Source: an uncultured Rubrobacteraceae bacterium (lineage in GTDB: Bacteria > Actinomycetota > Rubrobacteria > Rubrobacterales > Rubrobacteraceae). Taken from it: DNA of 55,315 nucleotides. The stretch's first letter is position 1, and every line of letters begins with the position of its first letter. This document shows positions 6,828 to 13,501 of the stretch, one piece after another. A program made the translations under genes and the position numbers. The notes beneath the pieces were generated by a model. The model saw only the letters and a program-made list of their open reading frames with translations, was not told the DNA's origin and did not search any database. The DNA lies in assembly GCA_902806095.1 (NCBI GenBank), contig CADCVF010000003.1:1-55315 (forward strand). Direction: 5' to 3'.

Positions 6828-8588
6828 GTGGTGGAGTTGCAGAGAGACGGACACCGTGAGGGATACGAGACGCGCGAGCACGACGTCCTGATCATCGGTG
6901 CCGGAGGAGCTGGTCTCAGGGCCGCTGTCGCCGCGGCCGAGCACGGCCTCTCGGTCGGTATCGTCACGAAAAGTTTGCTCGGCAAGGCCCACACCGTCAT
7001 GGCCGAGGGCGGCATCGCGGCGTCTGTCGGGAACGTCGACCCCGACGACTCCTGGCGGCAGCACTTTATCGACACCATGAGGAGCGGCAAGTTCCTCAAC
7101 GATTGGAAGATGGTCGAGACCTTCACCAAAGAGGCCCCTGACCGGGTCTACGAGCTCGAGCAGTGGGGCGCTCTCTTCAACAGGACGCCGGAAGGTAAGA
7201 TCTCACAGCGCCCCTTCGGCGGGCATACCTACAGGCGGCTCTGCCACGTCGGGGACCGTACGGGCCTGGAGCTGATCCGGACGATGCAGGAGAAGGTCCT
7301 CGCCACAGACGCTAAGGTCTACATGGAGACGACTGTCACCAGGCTCTTCAAGAAGGAAGGGCGGGTCGTCGGCGCCCTGGCCTACACGCGCGAGAACGGC
7401 AAGTTCGTTCACTTCAAGGCCAAGGCGGTCGTCATGGCGACCGGCGGGTGGGGACGCATCTTCAAGGTCACCTCCAACTCCTGGGAGGGGACGGGGGACG
7501 GCGTGGTCCTCGGTTACGATGCCGGGGCCGAGCTGGTGGACATGGAGATGATGCAGTTCCATCCGACCGGGATGGTGTGGCCTCCCGGCGTGCGCGGGCT
7601 GCTCGTCACCGAGGGTGTGCGCGGCGAGGGGGGATTGCTCCGCAACTCCGAGGGCCAGCGTTACATGGAGAACTACGACCCCGAGAAGATGGAGCTCTCC
7701 ACGCGCGACGTGGTGGCCCGGGCGAACTACACGGAGGTACAGGAGGGCCGCGGCAGCGAGCACGGCGGCGTCTACCTGGATATCACGCACCTCGGCTACG
7801 ACGGGATCATGAAGAAGCTGCCGACCATGTACGAGCAGTTTCTCAAGCTCGCCGACATAGACATCTCCAGCGAGCCGATGGAGGTATTCCCGACCGTCCA
7901 CTACACGATGGGCGGGATCAAAATCGACCCTGAGAGTGCCGCCTCCAGCGTTCCTGGGCTCTTCGCCGCCGGCGAGGTCGCCGGGGGTTTGCACGGCGCG
8001 AACCGCCTCGGGGGCAACTCGCTCTCCGACCTGCTCGTCTTCGGACGCCGCGCCGGCGAGGGCGCAGCGGCCTATATCGAGGAGAGCGTGCATTCGGCGG
8101 AGATAGACGAGGGTGAGGTGCTGCACGAGATAGGGCGTGTGCTCGAGCCTCTGGAGAAGAAGGAAGAAGGCGAGAGCCCATACCTGATCCAGCAGGAGCT
8201 CCAGGAGGTGATGATGGAGCATGCGAACCTGATGCGCGACGGAGACTCCTTGAAAGAAGGTCTCGGCAAGATACTCGCGCTCAAGGACCGGCTGCCCCAG
8301 ATAAGCGTTCCAGGATCGCGGCTCTTCAATCCTGGCTGGCACACGGCCCAGGACGTGCGTTACCTGGTACAGATCTCGGAGATCATCATAAGGACGGCCC
8401 TGGAGCGCAAGGAGCGCCGCGGGGCGCAGTGGAGACTGGACTTCGACGGTCCCGACGAGGAGCTCGGGAAGATCAACTTTATTGTTACGAAGGACGGGCA
8501 GGGCGAGGTCGGCATCGAGCGGCGCGAGATACCGCCGATGCCCGAGCACCTGGCGTCGCTTGTGGAGGAGGCGAAGGCGAAGGCATGA
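6828..8588 (+). CDS. sdhA: Succinate dehydrogenase/fumarate reductase flavoprotein subunit
   Basis: A 586-residue FAD-containing catalytic subunit that oxidises succinate to fumarate. The N-terminal dinucleotide fold is DVLIIGAGGAGLRAAVAA. HTVMAEGGIAAS is the region of covalent FAD attachment. The substrate and capping region includes MQFHPTG, LLVTEGVRGEGG and HYTMGG, and the C-terminal FAD segment is GLHGANRLGGNSLSDLLVFG, with the usual helical tail after it. All expected catalytic segments are present and the length is normal. It starts with GTG at 6828 (or 6831) straight after the anchor gene's stop, and its TGA overlaps the ATG of sdhB (ATGA), so translation is probably coupled. Confidence 0.95.
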   Translation: MVELQRDGHREGYETREHDVLIIGAGGAGLRAAVAAAEHGLSVGIVTKSLLGKAHTVMAEGGIAASVGNVDPDDSWRQHFIDTMRSGKFLNDWKMVETFTKEAPDRVYELEQWGALFNRTPEGKISQRPFGGHTYRRLCHVGDRTGLELIRTMQEKVLATDAKVYMETTVTRLFKKEGRVVGALAYTRENGKFVHFKAKAVVMATGGWGRIFKVTSNSWEGTGDGVVLGYDAGAELVDMEMMQFHPTGMVWPPGVRGLLVTEGVRGEGGLLRNSEGQRYMENYDPEKMELSTRDVVARANYTEVQEGRGSEHGGVYLDITHLGYDGIMKKLPTMYEQFLKLADIDISSEPMEVFPTVHYTMGGIKIDPESAASSVPGLFAAGEVAGGLHGANRLGGNSLSDLLVFGRRAGEGAAAYIEESVHSAEIDEGEVLHEIGRVLEPLEKKEEGESPYLIQQELQEVMMEHANLMRDGDSLKEGLGKILALKDRLPQISVPGSRLFNPGWHTAQDVRYLVQISEIIIRTALERKERRGAQWRLDFDGPDEELGKINFIVTKDGQGEVGIERREIPPMPEHLASLVEEAKAKA

Positions 8589-9397
8589 GCGAAGGCAACG
8601 GCAACAACCCTGGGGGAGTGACCTCGAAGGCCCACTCCCCTGTACCGGACGAGGATCTTGGCAAGAGTGGCAAGATGGCGAAGCTGAAGATCTTCCGCGG
8701 CGACGCGGAAGGCGGGGAGGAGATCGGGTACGAGATACCGCTGGTCGAGGGCATGGTCGTCCTCGACGCCGTACTGGCGATACAGGCCCAGCAGGCCCCC
8801 GACCTGGCGGTGCGCTGGAACTGCAAGGCGGCCCACTGCGGCTCGTGCAGCGCGGAGATCAACGGCAGGCCCAAGCTGCTCTGCAAGACGCGCGTCGAGG
8901 AATACGATGGGGGAGAGATACACGTAGGTCCCATGCGGGCCTTCCCCGTCATAAAGGATCTGGTCTCCGACGTATCCTGGAACTACGAGGTGTCCAAAGG
9001 CATCAAACCTTTCCAGAGCAGCGAGCAGGCGCCCTTCACCATGTACGAGGAGGATGTCGAGCGCCTCTACGAACCGAAGAAGTGCATCGAGTGCTTTATG
9101 TGCCAGGACGTCTGCCACGTCTTGAGGACCCACCACAAGCACCCCGAGTTCGCGGGACCGCGCTTCTTCGTCAGAAACCAGTGGCTGGAGATGCACCCGA
9201 TGGACGAAGCCGACCGGCTGGCCGACCTCAAGGAGGACAACGGCCTCGGGTTCTGCAACATAACCAAGTGCTGCACCGAGGTATGCCCGGTCGATATCCA
9301 CATCACCGACAACTCCATCATCCCCCTCAAGGAGCGTGTCGCCGACGAGTACTACGACCCGGCAAAGTGGCTGATGCGCAAGATAAGAGGAAGCTAG
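8585..9397 (+). CDS. sdhB: Succinate dehydrogenase iron-sulfur subunit
   Basis: A 270-residue electron-transfer subunit between SdhA and the membrane anchor. An N-terminal ferredoxin domain has the [2Fe-2S] ligands in CKAAHCGSC and a later Cys in KLLCKT. The C-terminal helical domain has CIECFMCQDVC for [4Fe-4S] and CNITKCCTEVCP, covering the [3Fe-4S] ligands and the last [4Fe-4S] ligand. A poorly conserved ~30-residue N-terminal extension precedes AKLKIFRGD. ATG 8585 overlaps the sdhA stop; the frame is open upstream inside sdhA but is a shadow there. It is the last gene of the operon, followed by an intergenic repeat element. Confidence 0.93.
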   Translation: MSEGNGNNPGGVTSKAHSPVPDEDLGKSGKMAKLKIFRGDAEGGEEIGYEIPLVEGMVVLDAVLAIQAQQAPDLAVRWNCKAAHCGSCSAEINGRPKLLCKTRVEEYDGGEIHVGPMRAFPVIKDLVSDVSWNYEVSKGIKPFQSSEQAPFTMYEEDVERLYEPKKCIECFMCQDVCHVLRTHHKHPEFAGPRFFVRNQWLEMHPMDEADRLADLKEDNGLGFCNITKCCTEVCPVDIHITDNSIIPLKERVADEYYDPAKWLMRKIRGS

Positions 9398-9398
9398 T

Positions 9399-9540
9399 CA
9401 GCAACTCAGCACGCTCAGGCTTCGCCTCCGGTCGGCGGCTCTCAGCACTTCAGCAAGTTGTCCCGTAGCGCCGCTGCTGGCAGTGGTCCCTCGTGCGGCC
9501 GGGCAAGGAGCCGGAGCGTGCTGACATGCTGAAATGCTAT
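9399..9540. repeat. Intergenic mosaic repeat, locus A
   Basis: Contains CAGCACGCTCAGGCTTCGCC, CTCAGCACTTCAGCAAG and, inverted at the far end, GGAGCGTGCTGACATGCTGA followed by AATGCT. These modules recur at eight other places in the window. It lies between sdhB and the 3' end of the minus-strand tRNA-Gly gene. Confidence 0.7.
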
Positions 9541-9545
9541 AACAG

Positions 9546-9618
9546 AGCGGACGACGGGCTTCGAACCCGCGACCTCCAGCTTGGGAAGCTGGCGCTCTAC
9601 CAACTGAGCTACGTCCGC
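9546..9618 (-). tRNA. tRNA-Gly (anticodon CCC)
   Basis: On the minus strand the gene reads GCGGACG, D-arm TAGCTCAGTTGGTAGAGC, anticodon stem CCAGC/GCTGG with loop TTCCCAA, T-arm GCGGGTTCGAAGCCCGT, then CGTCCGC closing the acceptor stem. The anticodon CCC reads GGG codons. The discriminator base is T (U in RNA), usual for glycine tRNAs. CCA is not encoded. Confidence 0.95.
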
Positions 9619-9694
9619 GTGGGCGGGTATTTTAGCACGCCGGAAGTAGCCCGTTACACGTAAGAATCTCCGACGTTTGGTAGCCTAGAAACCA

Positions 9695-10135
9695 ATGGCG
9701 ATGGACTATGACATATGCAGTGACATCGTTGCCGGTCGGGCACCCACGAGCGTCGTCCATGAGGACGACACCGTCATGGCGTTCATGACAATTGGTCTGG
9801 TTAACCCGGGACACGTTCTCGTTATCCCCAAAGAGCGCTTTGTCTACCTACACGACTTGGACGAAGAGACTGGTGCACATCTATTTAGGATCACGATGCG
9901 CGTAGCCAGAGCAATCCGGGAGTCCGGTATCAGGTGCGAGGGCATCAACTTGTTTCTTGCCGATGGTGAGGTCGCTTTTCAGGAAGTAGGGCATGTTCAC
10001 ATGCACGTCTTCCCGCGCTTCGCGGGAGATCCGTTCAAGATAGACGCGGACTGGAGCGCGCGGCCGAGCCGGGAAGAACTGGACGAGATCGCTGGAAAGA
10101 TACGAGCAGCCCTTGAAAGCAAGAACAGGCGTTAG
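9695..10135 (+). CDS. HIT family hydrolase
   Basis: A 146-residue nucleotide-binding protein of the histidine triad family; members hydrolyse or transfer nucleotidyl groups (AMP-lysine, Ap4A and similar). The active-site motif HVHMHVFPR (H-x-H-x-H-phi-phi) is complete, and NPGHVLVIPKE is the usual strand before it. Most relatives start with a CxxC zinc pair (CIFCDIVAG); here the segment reads DICSDIVAG, so the first Cys is missing and zinc binding is doubtful. It is followed after 2 bases by the Nudix gene, so the two form an operon of nucleotide-cleaving enzymes. Confidence 0.88.
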   Translation: MAMDYDICSDIVAGRAPTSVVHEDDTVMAFMTIGLVNPGHVLVIPKERFVYLHDLDEETGAHLFRITMRVARAIRESGIRCEGINLFLADGEVAFQEVGHVHMHVFPRFAGDPFKIDADWSARPSREELDEIAGKIRAALESKNRR

Positions 10136-10137
10136 TA

Positions 10138-10632
10138 TTGGAGTATAGATTCTGTCCCCGGTGTGCCGGCTGCCTCGATACCCGTACGCTCAAGGAGGGC
10201 GAGCCGGAGCGGCTGGTGTGCGACGACTGTGGCTTTGTTTTCTATCTGGGACCGAAGCTGGTTGCGGGCGCGCTCTTCGAACTCGACGGCGGGATCGTTC
10301 TGATACAGCGCTCCATCGAGCCGGGCTACGGCAAGTGGACGTTCCCCGGTGGCTTTGTGGAGCGGGGAGAAGTTGCCGAGGTTGCCGCCGAACGAGAGGC
10401 TCTAGAGGAGACCGGCGTAAAGATCGAAGTTACGGGCATCGTTGGTCTGTACTCGTACGAGGGACAGGTTCCGGCCATCGCCGTCTTCGCCGCCAGGGCC
10501 GTCCGGGGAGAGCCGGTTCCCCTCGACGAGACGATGGATGTGAAGAGCTTCCGCAAAGACCGCCTCCCGTGGCCGGAGATGGCCTTCCCCAGCACCGAAC
10601 AGGCCCTGAAAGACTACCTGCGAAAGGCCTAA
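10138..10632 (+). CDS. Nudix hydrolase with N-terminal zinc ribbon
   Basis: A 164-residue protein. Residues 1-35 form a rubredoxin-like zinc ribbon with CPRC and CDDCG. A Nudix domain follows with a Nudix box running from GGFVERGEV to REALEETGV, containing the REALEE metal-binding glutamates. This zinc ribbon plus Nudix architecture is seen in NADH pyrophosphatase-like and ADP-ribose-type enzymes; the exact substrate cannot be read from the sequence. TTG 10138 lies 2 bases after the HIT stop. It converges with the CoaC-like gene across a repeat and hairpin. Confidence 0.88.
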   Translation: MEYRFCPRCAGCLDTRTLKEGEPERLVCDDCGFVFYLGPKLVAGALFELDGGIVLIQRSIEPGYGKWTFPGGFVERGEVAEVAAEREALEETGVKIEVTGIVGLYSYEGQVPAIAVFAARAVRGEPVPLDETMDVKSFRKDRLPWPEMAFPSTEQALKDYLRKA

Positions 10633-10658
10633 AGCGAAAAGCTGAGATGCTGAAATGC
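10633..10658. repeat. Intergenic mosaic repeat, locus B (short)
   Basis: A short copy containing GCGAAAAGCTGA and GATGCTGAAATGCT, matching the ends of longer elements elsewhere. It lies between convergent genes. Confidence 0.55.
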
Positions 10659-10686
10659 TTGCAAAGAGGTTTCAACCACTTTGCAA
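10659..10686. terminator. Possible two-way hairpin between Nudix and CoaC-like genes
   Basis: TTGCAAAG (10659-10666) pairs with CTTTGCAA (10679-10686) around a 12-base loop. It covers the last codons of the minus-strand CoaC-like gene. No T-run is present. Confidence 0.35.
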
Positions 10687-11223
10687 ACTTGCGAGCGACT
10701 CCTCGACCGCCGCCAGAATATCCACCTCTTCCGCGAGCCGTCCGACCCCAGGCTCCTCGTCCGCCGACGCCATGAGGCCCTCCGCAGGTCCGACGAAGCG
10801 GTGGCCCCAGCTTTTCAGGGTCTCGACGTTGCGTACGGCGGCGGGGCTGCTCCACATCTCAGGGTTCATCGCCGGGGCCCAGAGGACCCTCTTCGCACCG
10901 GCCAGGATAGTGGCCGAGAGCAGGTCGTCCCCTAGCCCGATGGCGGCCCGCGCCATCGAGTCCGCGGTCGCCGGGGCGACGAGAACGAGGTCTGCCCAGC
11001 GGGCGAGGGAGACGTGCTCGACACGGCCAGAACGCTCCCACCAGGTCACGTCCGTGTGGACGCGGGCGCCGGCTGCGACGGAGAGCGTCTCTTCAGGAAT
11101 AAAGCGGAAGGCCGCTTCTGTTGCGACGACCTCGACCTCGTTTCCTGCCTCTCTGAGGCGCCGGATCATCCCCGGCGCCTTGTACGCCGCGATGCCGCCC
11201 GTTATCCCGACGAGTAGGCTTGC
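10672..11223 (-). CDS. Flavoprotein, CoaC-like phosphopantothenoylcysteine decarboxylase domain
   Basis: A 183-residue FMN-binding protein. GITGGIAAYKAP starts the FMN fold, the catalytic His lies in HVSLARWADLVLVAPAT, and the PAMNxxMW substrate clamp reads APAMNPEMW. The CoaC features are therefore intact and the likely reaction is decarboxylation of phosphopantothenoylcysteine in CoA synthesis. The CoaB synthetase half, usually fused, is absent. The frame is open to an ATG at 11268, but GTG 11223 gives the family N-terminus and lies 6 bases after a perfect -10 box (TATACT on the minus strand), suggesting a leaderless transcript. Other flavoprotein decarboxylases (UbiX, EpiD type) are less likely because of the PAMN motif. 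Confidence 0.8.
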   Translation of the reverse strand, partial: ASLLVGITGGIAAYKAPGMIRRLREAGNEVEVVATEAAFRFIPEETLSVAAGARVHTDVTWWERSGRVEHVSLARWADLVLVAPATADSMARAAIGLGDDLLSATILAGAKRVLWAPAMNPEMWSSPAAVRNVETLKSWGHRFVGPAEGLMASADEEPGVGRLAEEVDILAAVEESLASLQSG

Positions 11224-11229
11224 CACGCA

Positions 11230-11235
11230 GCTAGT
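11230..11235 (-). promoter_or_regulatory. -10 box of the CoaC-like gene, leaderless start
   Basis: TATACT on the minus strand ends 6 bases before the GTG codon. Transcription would therefore start at or next to the start codon. The -35 region is weak. Confidence 0.45.
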
Positions 11236-11373
11236 ATACGCGTGGTTCAGATCAGGAGTCGTGCTCATACCGGAGCGAGCCAGGACGGGGGCTAACCCGT
11301 AGTATTAGTACCAGGATATTCTCTGGTAAGATGCGATCAGTATCGTAGTCGGTCTCGACCCGGGTATACGGCC

Positions 11374-12003
11374 TTGCACGATTCTCTGCAGAGAGAGGCG
11401 ACATTGGTAGGCGGCGAGAGTTTGGGGCTTGTGTGGATAGATTGTCCGTATCCCGTTGTGGCCGCCGGCCTCGGGGAGGCCCTGAAAATGCGGGCGCGGT
11501 TACACGTTGGAAAGACGGTCCCTACGGACGCGGAAGTTCCCTGTTGCGCTGTATTCGACACGGGTGGCACCGAGGGCATCTCTGAGGGCATAGAACGCAT
11601 CCGGGGGGTCGACCCCGATATCTCCATCCTGGCCTTCAGCCTGCACGTAGATCTGCCGCTCGCCCGTGCCGCCCTGCGCCATGGAGCCAGAGGTTTCATC
11701 CACGGGGGGATGGAATTGGACCAGATAGCCCGCGCCGTGGAAGTGGCCGTCGAAGGCGAGATCGTCGCCCCCAGGAAGCTACTCGAGTACCTCATAGCGA
11801 ACGATGACCCCACGGACCTCGACGATCTGACCGCCCGCCAGAGGGAGATTCTGCAGCTCGTCGCCCAGGGACTCAGCAACGCACAGATCGCCAAGCACCT
11901 CTTTCTCTCGGAGTCGACGGTAAAGCAACACCTGCGCGCTACCTATAAGGTTCTCGGCGTGGGCGACCGTAAGGAAGCCACACGACTCATCAACGGCCGC
12001 TAG
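11374..12003 (+). CDS. LuxR/NarL-type regulator with atypical receiver domain
   Basis: A 209-residue protein. Residues 15-130 resemble a receiver domain: LGLVWIDCPYPVV at the first strand, AVFDTGG where the phospho-acceptor Asp normally lies, and ARGFIHGG where receivers usually have the conserved Lys. Only one residue of the usual acidic pair is present and the Lys is missing, so phosphorylation is uncertain. Residues 148-205 form a complete LuxR helix-turn-helix (LTARQREILQLVAQGLSNAQ, then IAKHLFLSESTVKQHL). No histidine kinase is nearby. A paralogue with the same layout lies at 49604-50224 on the minus strand. TTG 11374 is the first plausible start, with weak ribosome-binding support. Confidence 0.8.
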   Translation: MHDSLQREATLVGGESLGLVWIDCPYPVVAAGLGEALKMRARLHVGKTVPTDAEVPCCAVFDTGGTEGISEGIERIRGVDPDISILAFSLHVDLPLARAALRHGARGFIHGGMELDQIARAVEVAVEGEIVAPRKLLEYLIANDDPTDLDDLTARQREILQLVAQGLSNAQIAKHLFLSESTVKQHLRATYKVLGVGDRKEATRLINGR

Positions 12004-12275
12004 GGTCGGCCTTGCGGCCTCCCAGCACGCTACGCCCTTCGGGCTTCGCTTGTCAGCCCGGCGGCTGCGCCGCCTTGTCAGCACGCTTCGGCCTGCGGCC
12101 TCGCTTGTTAGCAGGTCAGCTTCTTCCGTTCCGGCCCCGCCCTGCCGCACACGACGAACCGCTACCAGCGGCGGTCGGGTTCCTACACTCTCGGCGAGGC
12201 TACGGAACAACTAGCTGAAATGCTGACAAGCCGCCTGGCGAAGCCTGAGCGTGCTGAGAGGCGCGAAGCGCCGTG
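12004..12275. repeat. Intergenic mosaic repeat, locus C (long)
   Basis: A ~270-base composite. Small GC-rich palindromes such as GGCGGCTGCGCCGCC sit between TCAGCACGC modules, then comes a unique-looking core with CCGCTACCAGCGGCGGTCGG (12168-12178 and around), then AGCTGAAATGCTGACAAGCC and GAGCGTGCTGAGAG. The stretch 12081-12225 is about 85% identical by eye to 25547-25688. No protein or RNA gene was recognised in it. Confidence 0.7.
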
Positions 12276-12325
12276 CTACTATACGTGCCCCCGTCGATGG
12301 GGACATAAGCACATCAAGAGGAGAG

Positions 12326-12358
12326 ATGGACCGCCAGAAACGGAAGGATGGAAGATAG
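12326..12358 (+). CDS. Possible 10-residue leader peptide
   Basis: ATG 12326 follows a strong ribosome-binding site (AGGAGAG) and encodes MDRQKRKDGR before TAG at 12356-12358. The last base of the stop is the first base of the GTG that starts the next frame (TAGTG), a typical coupling arrangement. The alternative is that the ribosome-binding site has another use and the peptide is incidental. Confidence 0.35.
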   Translation: MDRQKRKDGR

Positions 12359-12534
12359 TGGTCAGCAAGACACAGAGCCTGCGCTGGCTTGAGAATCTGA
12401 AGCGATCGCAGAGTCTGACCGCCCGCGAGGAGCGTCGCAAGGAGGAGGTCATGGAGATATTCCGCGAGCTCTACGACATCTCCTTGCGGCACCAGGACCC
12501 GTCCGTTTTCCCGCCCTGGCGTCCGTCCTGGTGA
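12358..12534 (+). CDS. Small hypothetical protein
   Basis: A 58-residue charged, helical protein (LRWLENLKRSQSLTAREERR, then RELYDISLRHQDP) ending in a Trp/Pro-rich tail (FPPWRPSW). No family was recognised. GTG 12358 overlaps the stop of a possible 10-residue leader. The open frame continues upstream to 12220, but that part is repeat sequence. A TACTAT box at 12277-12282 could be the promoter -10 element. The SDR gene follows after 59 bases. Confidence 0.5.
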   Translation: MVSKTQSLRWLENLKRSQSLTAREERRKEEVMEIFRELYDISLRHQDPSVFPPWRPSW

Positions 12535-12593
12535 GGGCTGCTTCCTGGGCCGAAGAAGCTTCGCTCGCCTTGTAGATAGTCTTTAGTCATCAC

Positions 12594-13376
12594 ATGGAGC
12601 GAGCACTGAGAGGCAAGGTGGCGGTCGTCACCGGAGCTTCGGGCGGGATCGGCGAGGCGACGGCCAGGGAGTTGGCGTCGCGCGGCGCTTCGGTCGTGCT
12701 CGCCTCCAGGGCCATGGACAAGCTCGAAGTCCTGAGGCGTGAGATCTCGGCCACTGGCGGCCTGGCCCTGGCCGTCGAGACCGACGTTTCGGACAGGGGC
12801 TCCGTCGAGGCGATGGTCGGACGGGCCGTGGGAGAGTTCGGTTCCCTGGACGTGCTGGTCAACAACGCCGGTCTGGGACTCTCGGGGAGGATCGCCGAGG
12901 TGCGACCCGAGGACGTGCGGCACGTATTCGAGGTCAACGCCATAGGCCCGCTGAACTGCATCCAGTCCGCCTTGCCGCACATGGGGGAGGGGGGACGCAT
13001 AATCAATGTCTCATCCGTGGTCGGCAGGCGCGCGATCCCCAAGGTCGGCGCCTACTGCGCGAGCAAGTCAGCCCTCACTGCGCTCTCTGATGCGCTCAGG
13101 GTGGAGGTTGCCGACAGGGGTGTCACCGTCACCAGCGTCTATCCAGGCACGACCAGCACGTCCTTCAGGGAGAACTCGAGGCGTACCAGGGACGAGAAGC
13201 GCGGCTGGCGCCCGAAGGGCGTTACGCCGGATAAGGTCGCACAGAAGATAGCCGACGCTGCCGAAAGAGGGCCCCGCGACGTCTACGTGACGCTACCGGA
13301 TCGGCTCTTCATCACCGGCGTAACGCTCTTCCCCGGCCTCGCCGACCGCGTGCTCAGAGCCTGGGCGAAGGATTAG
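12594..13376 (+). CDS. Short-chain dehydrogenase/reductase
   Basis: A 260-residue classical SDR that would reduce a carbonyl or oxidise an alcohol with NAD(P)H. It has the cofactor motif TGASGGIG near residue 14, the structural NNAG motif, NVSS with the catalytic Ser, and YCASK with the catalytic Tyr and Lys. Arg in ASRAMDK after strand 2 suggests NADPH preference. A C-terminal extension after the core (ERGPRDVYVTLPDR, VTLFPGLADRVLRAW) resembles membrane-associated SDRs of unknown substrate. A 17-bp perfect hairpin follows it at 13465-13500. Confidence 0.85.
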   Translation: MERALRGKVAVVTGASGGIGEATARELASRGASVVLASRAMDKLEVLRREISATGGLALAVETDVSDRGSVEAMVGRAVGEFGSLDVLVNNAGLGLSGRIAEVRPEDVRHVFEVNAIGPLNCIQSALPHMGEGGRIINVSSVVGRRAIPKVGAYCASKSALTALSDALRVEVADRGVTVTSVYPGTTSTSFRENSRRTRDEKRGWRPKGVTPDKVAQKIADAAERGPRDVYVTLPDRLFITGVTLFPGLADRVLRAWAKD

Positions 13377-13382
13377 AGAAGC

Positions 13383-13464
13383 TTGGTCAGCCCTTCAGCT
13401 TTCGCGTGCACGAGCCCTGGCTGACCGGCTGACGAGCCACCCGCAGGGCGGCGTGCTGACATGC
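13383..13464. repeat. Intergenic mosaic repeat, locus D
   Basis: Contains GGTCAGCCCTTCAGCTTTCG, then CTGACCGGCTGACGAGCC, and the inverted end GGCGGCGTGCTGACATGCG. It belongs to the same module family as loci A, C and E and abuts the 13465-13500 hairpin. Confidence 0.6.
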
Positions 13465-13500
13465 GCGATCGGCAGAAGCTCAAGAGCTTCTGCCGATCGC
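13465..13500. terminator. Perfect 17-bp hairpin between convergent genes
   Basis: GCGATCGGCAGAAGCTC (13465-13481) pairs perfectly with its complement at 13484-13500 around a 2-base loop. It lies between the SDR gene and the stop of the minus-strand beta-CASP gene, so it probably ends transcription from both sides. No T-run is seen on either strand. Confidence 0.55.
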
Positions 13501-13501
13501 T

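Noticed and set aside
9399-9540. Repeat locus A as a CRISPR array
   Set aside because: Modules vary in order and orientation and are not separated by uniform spacers.
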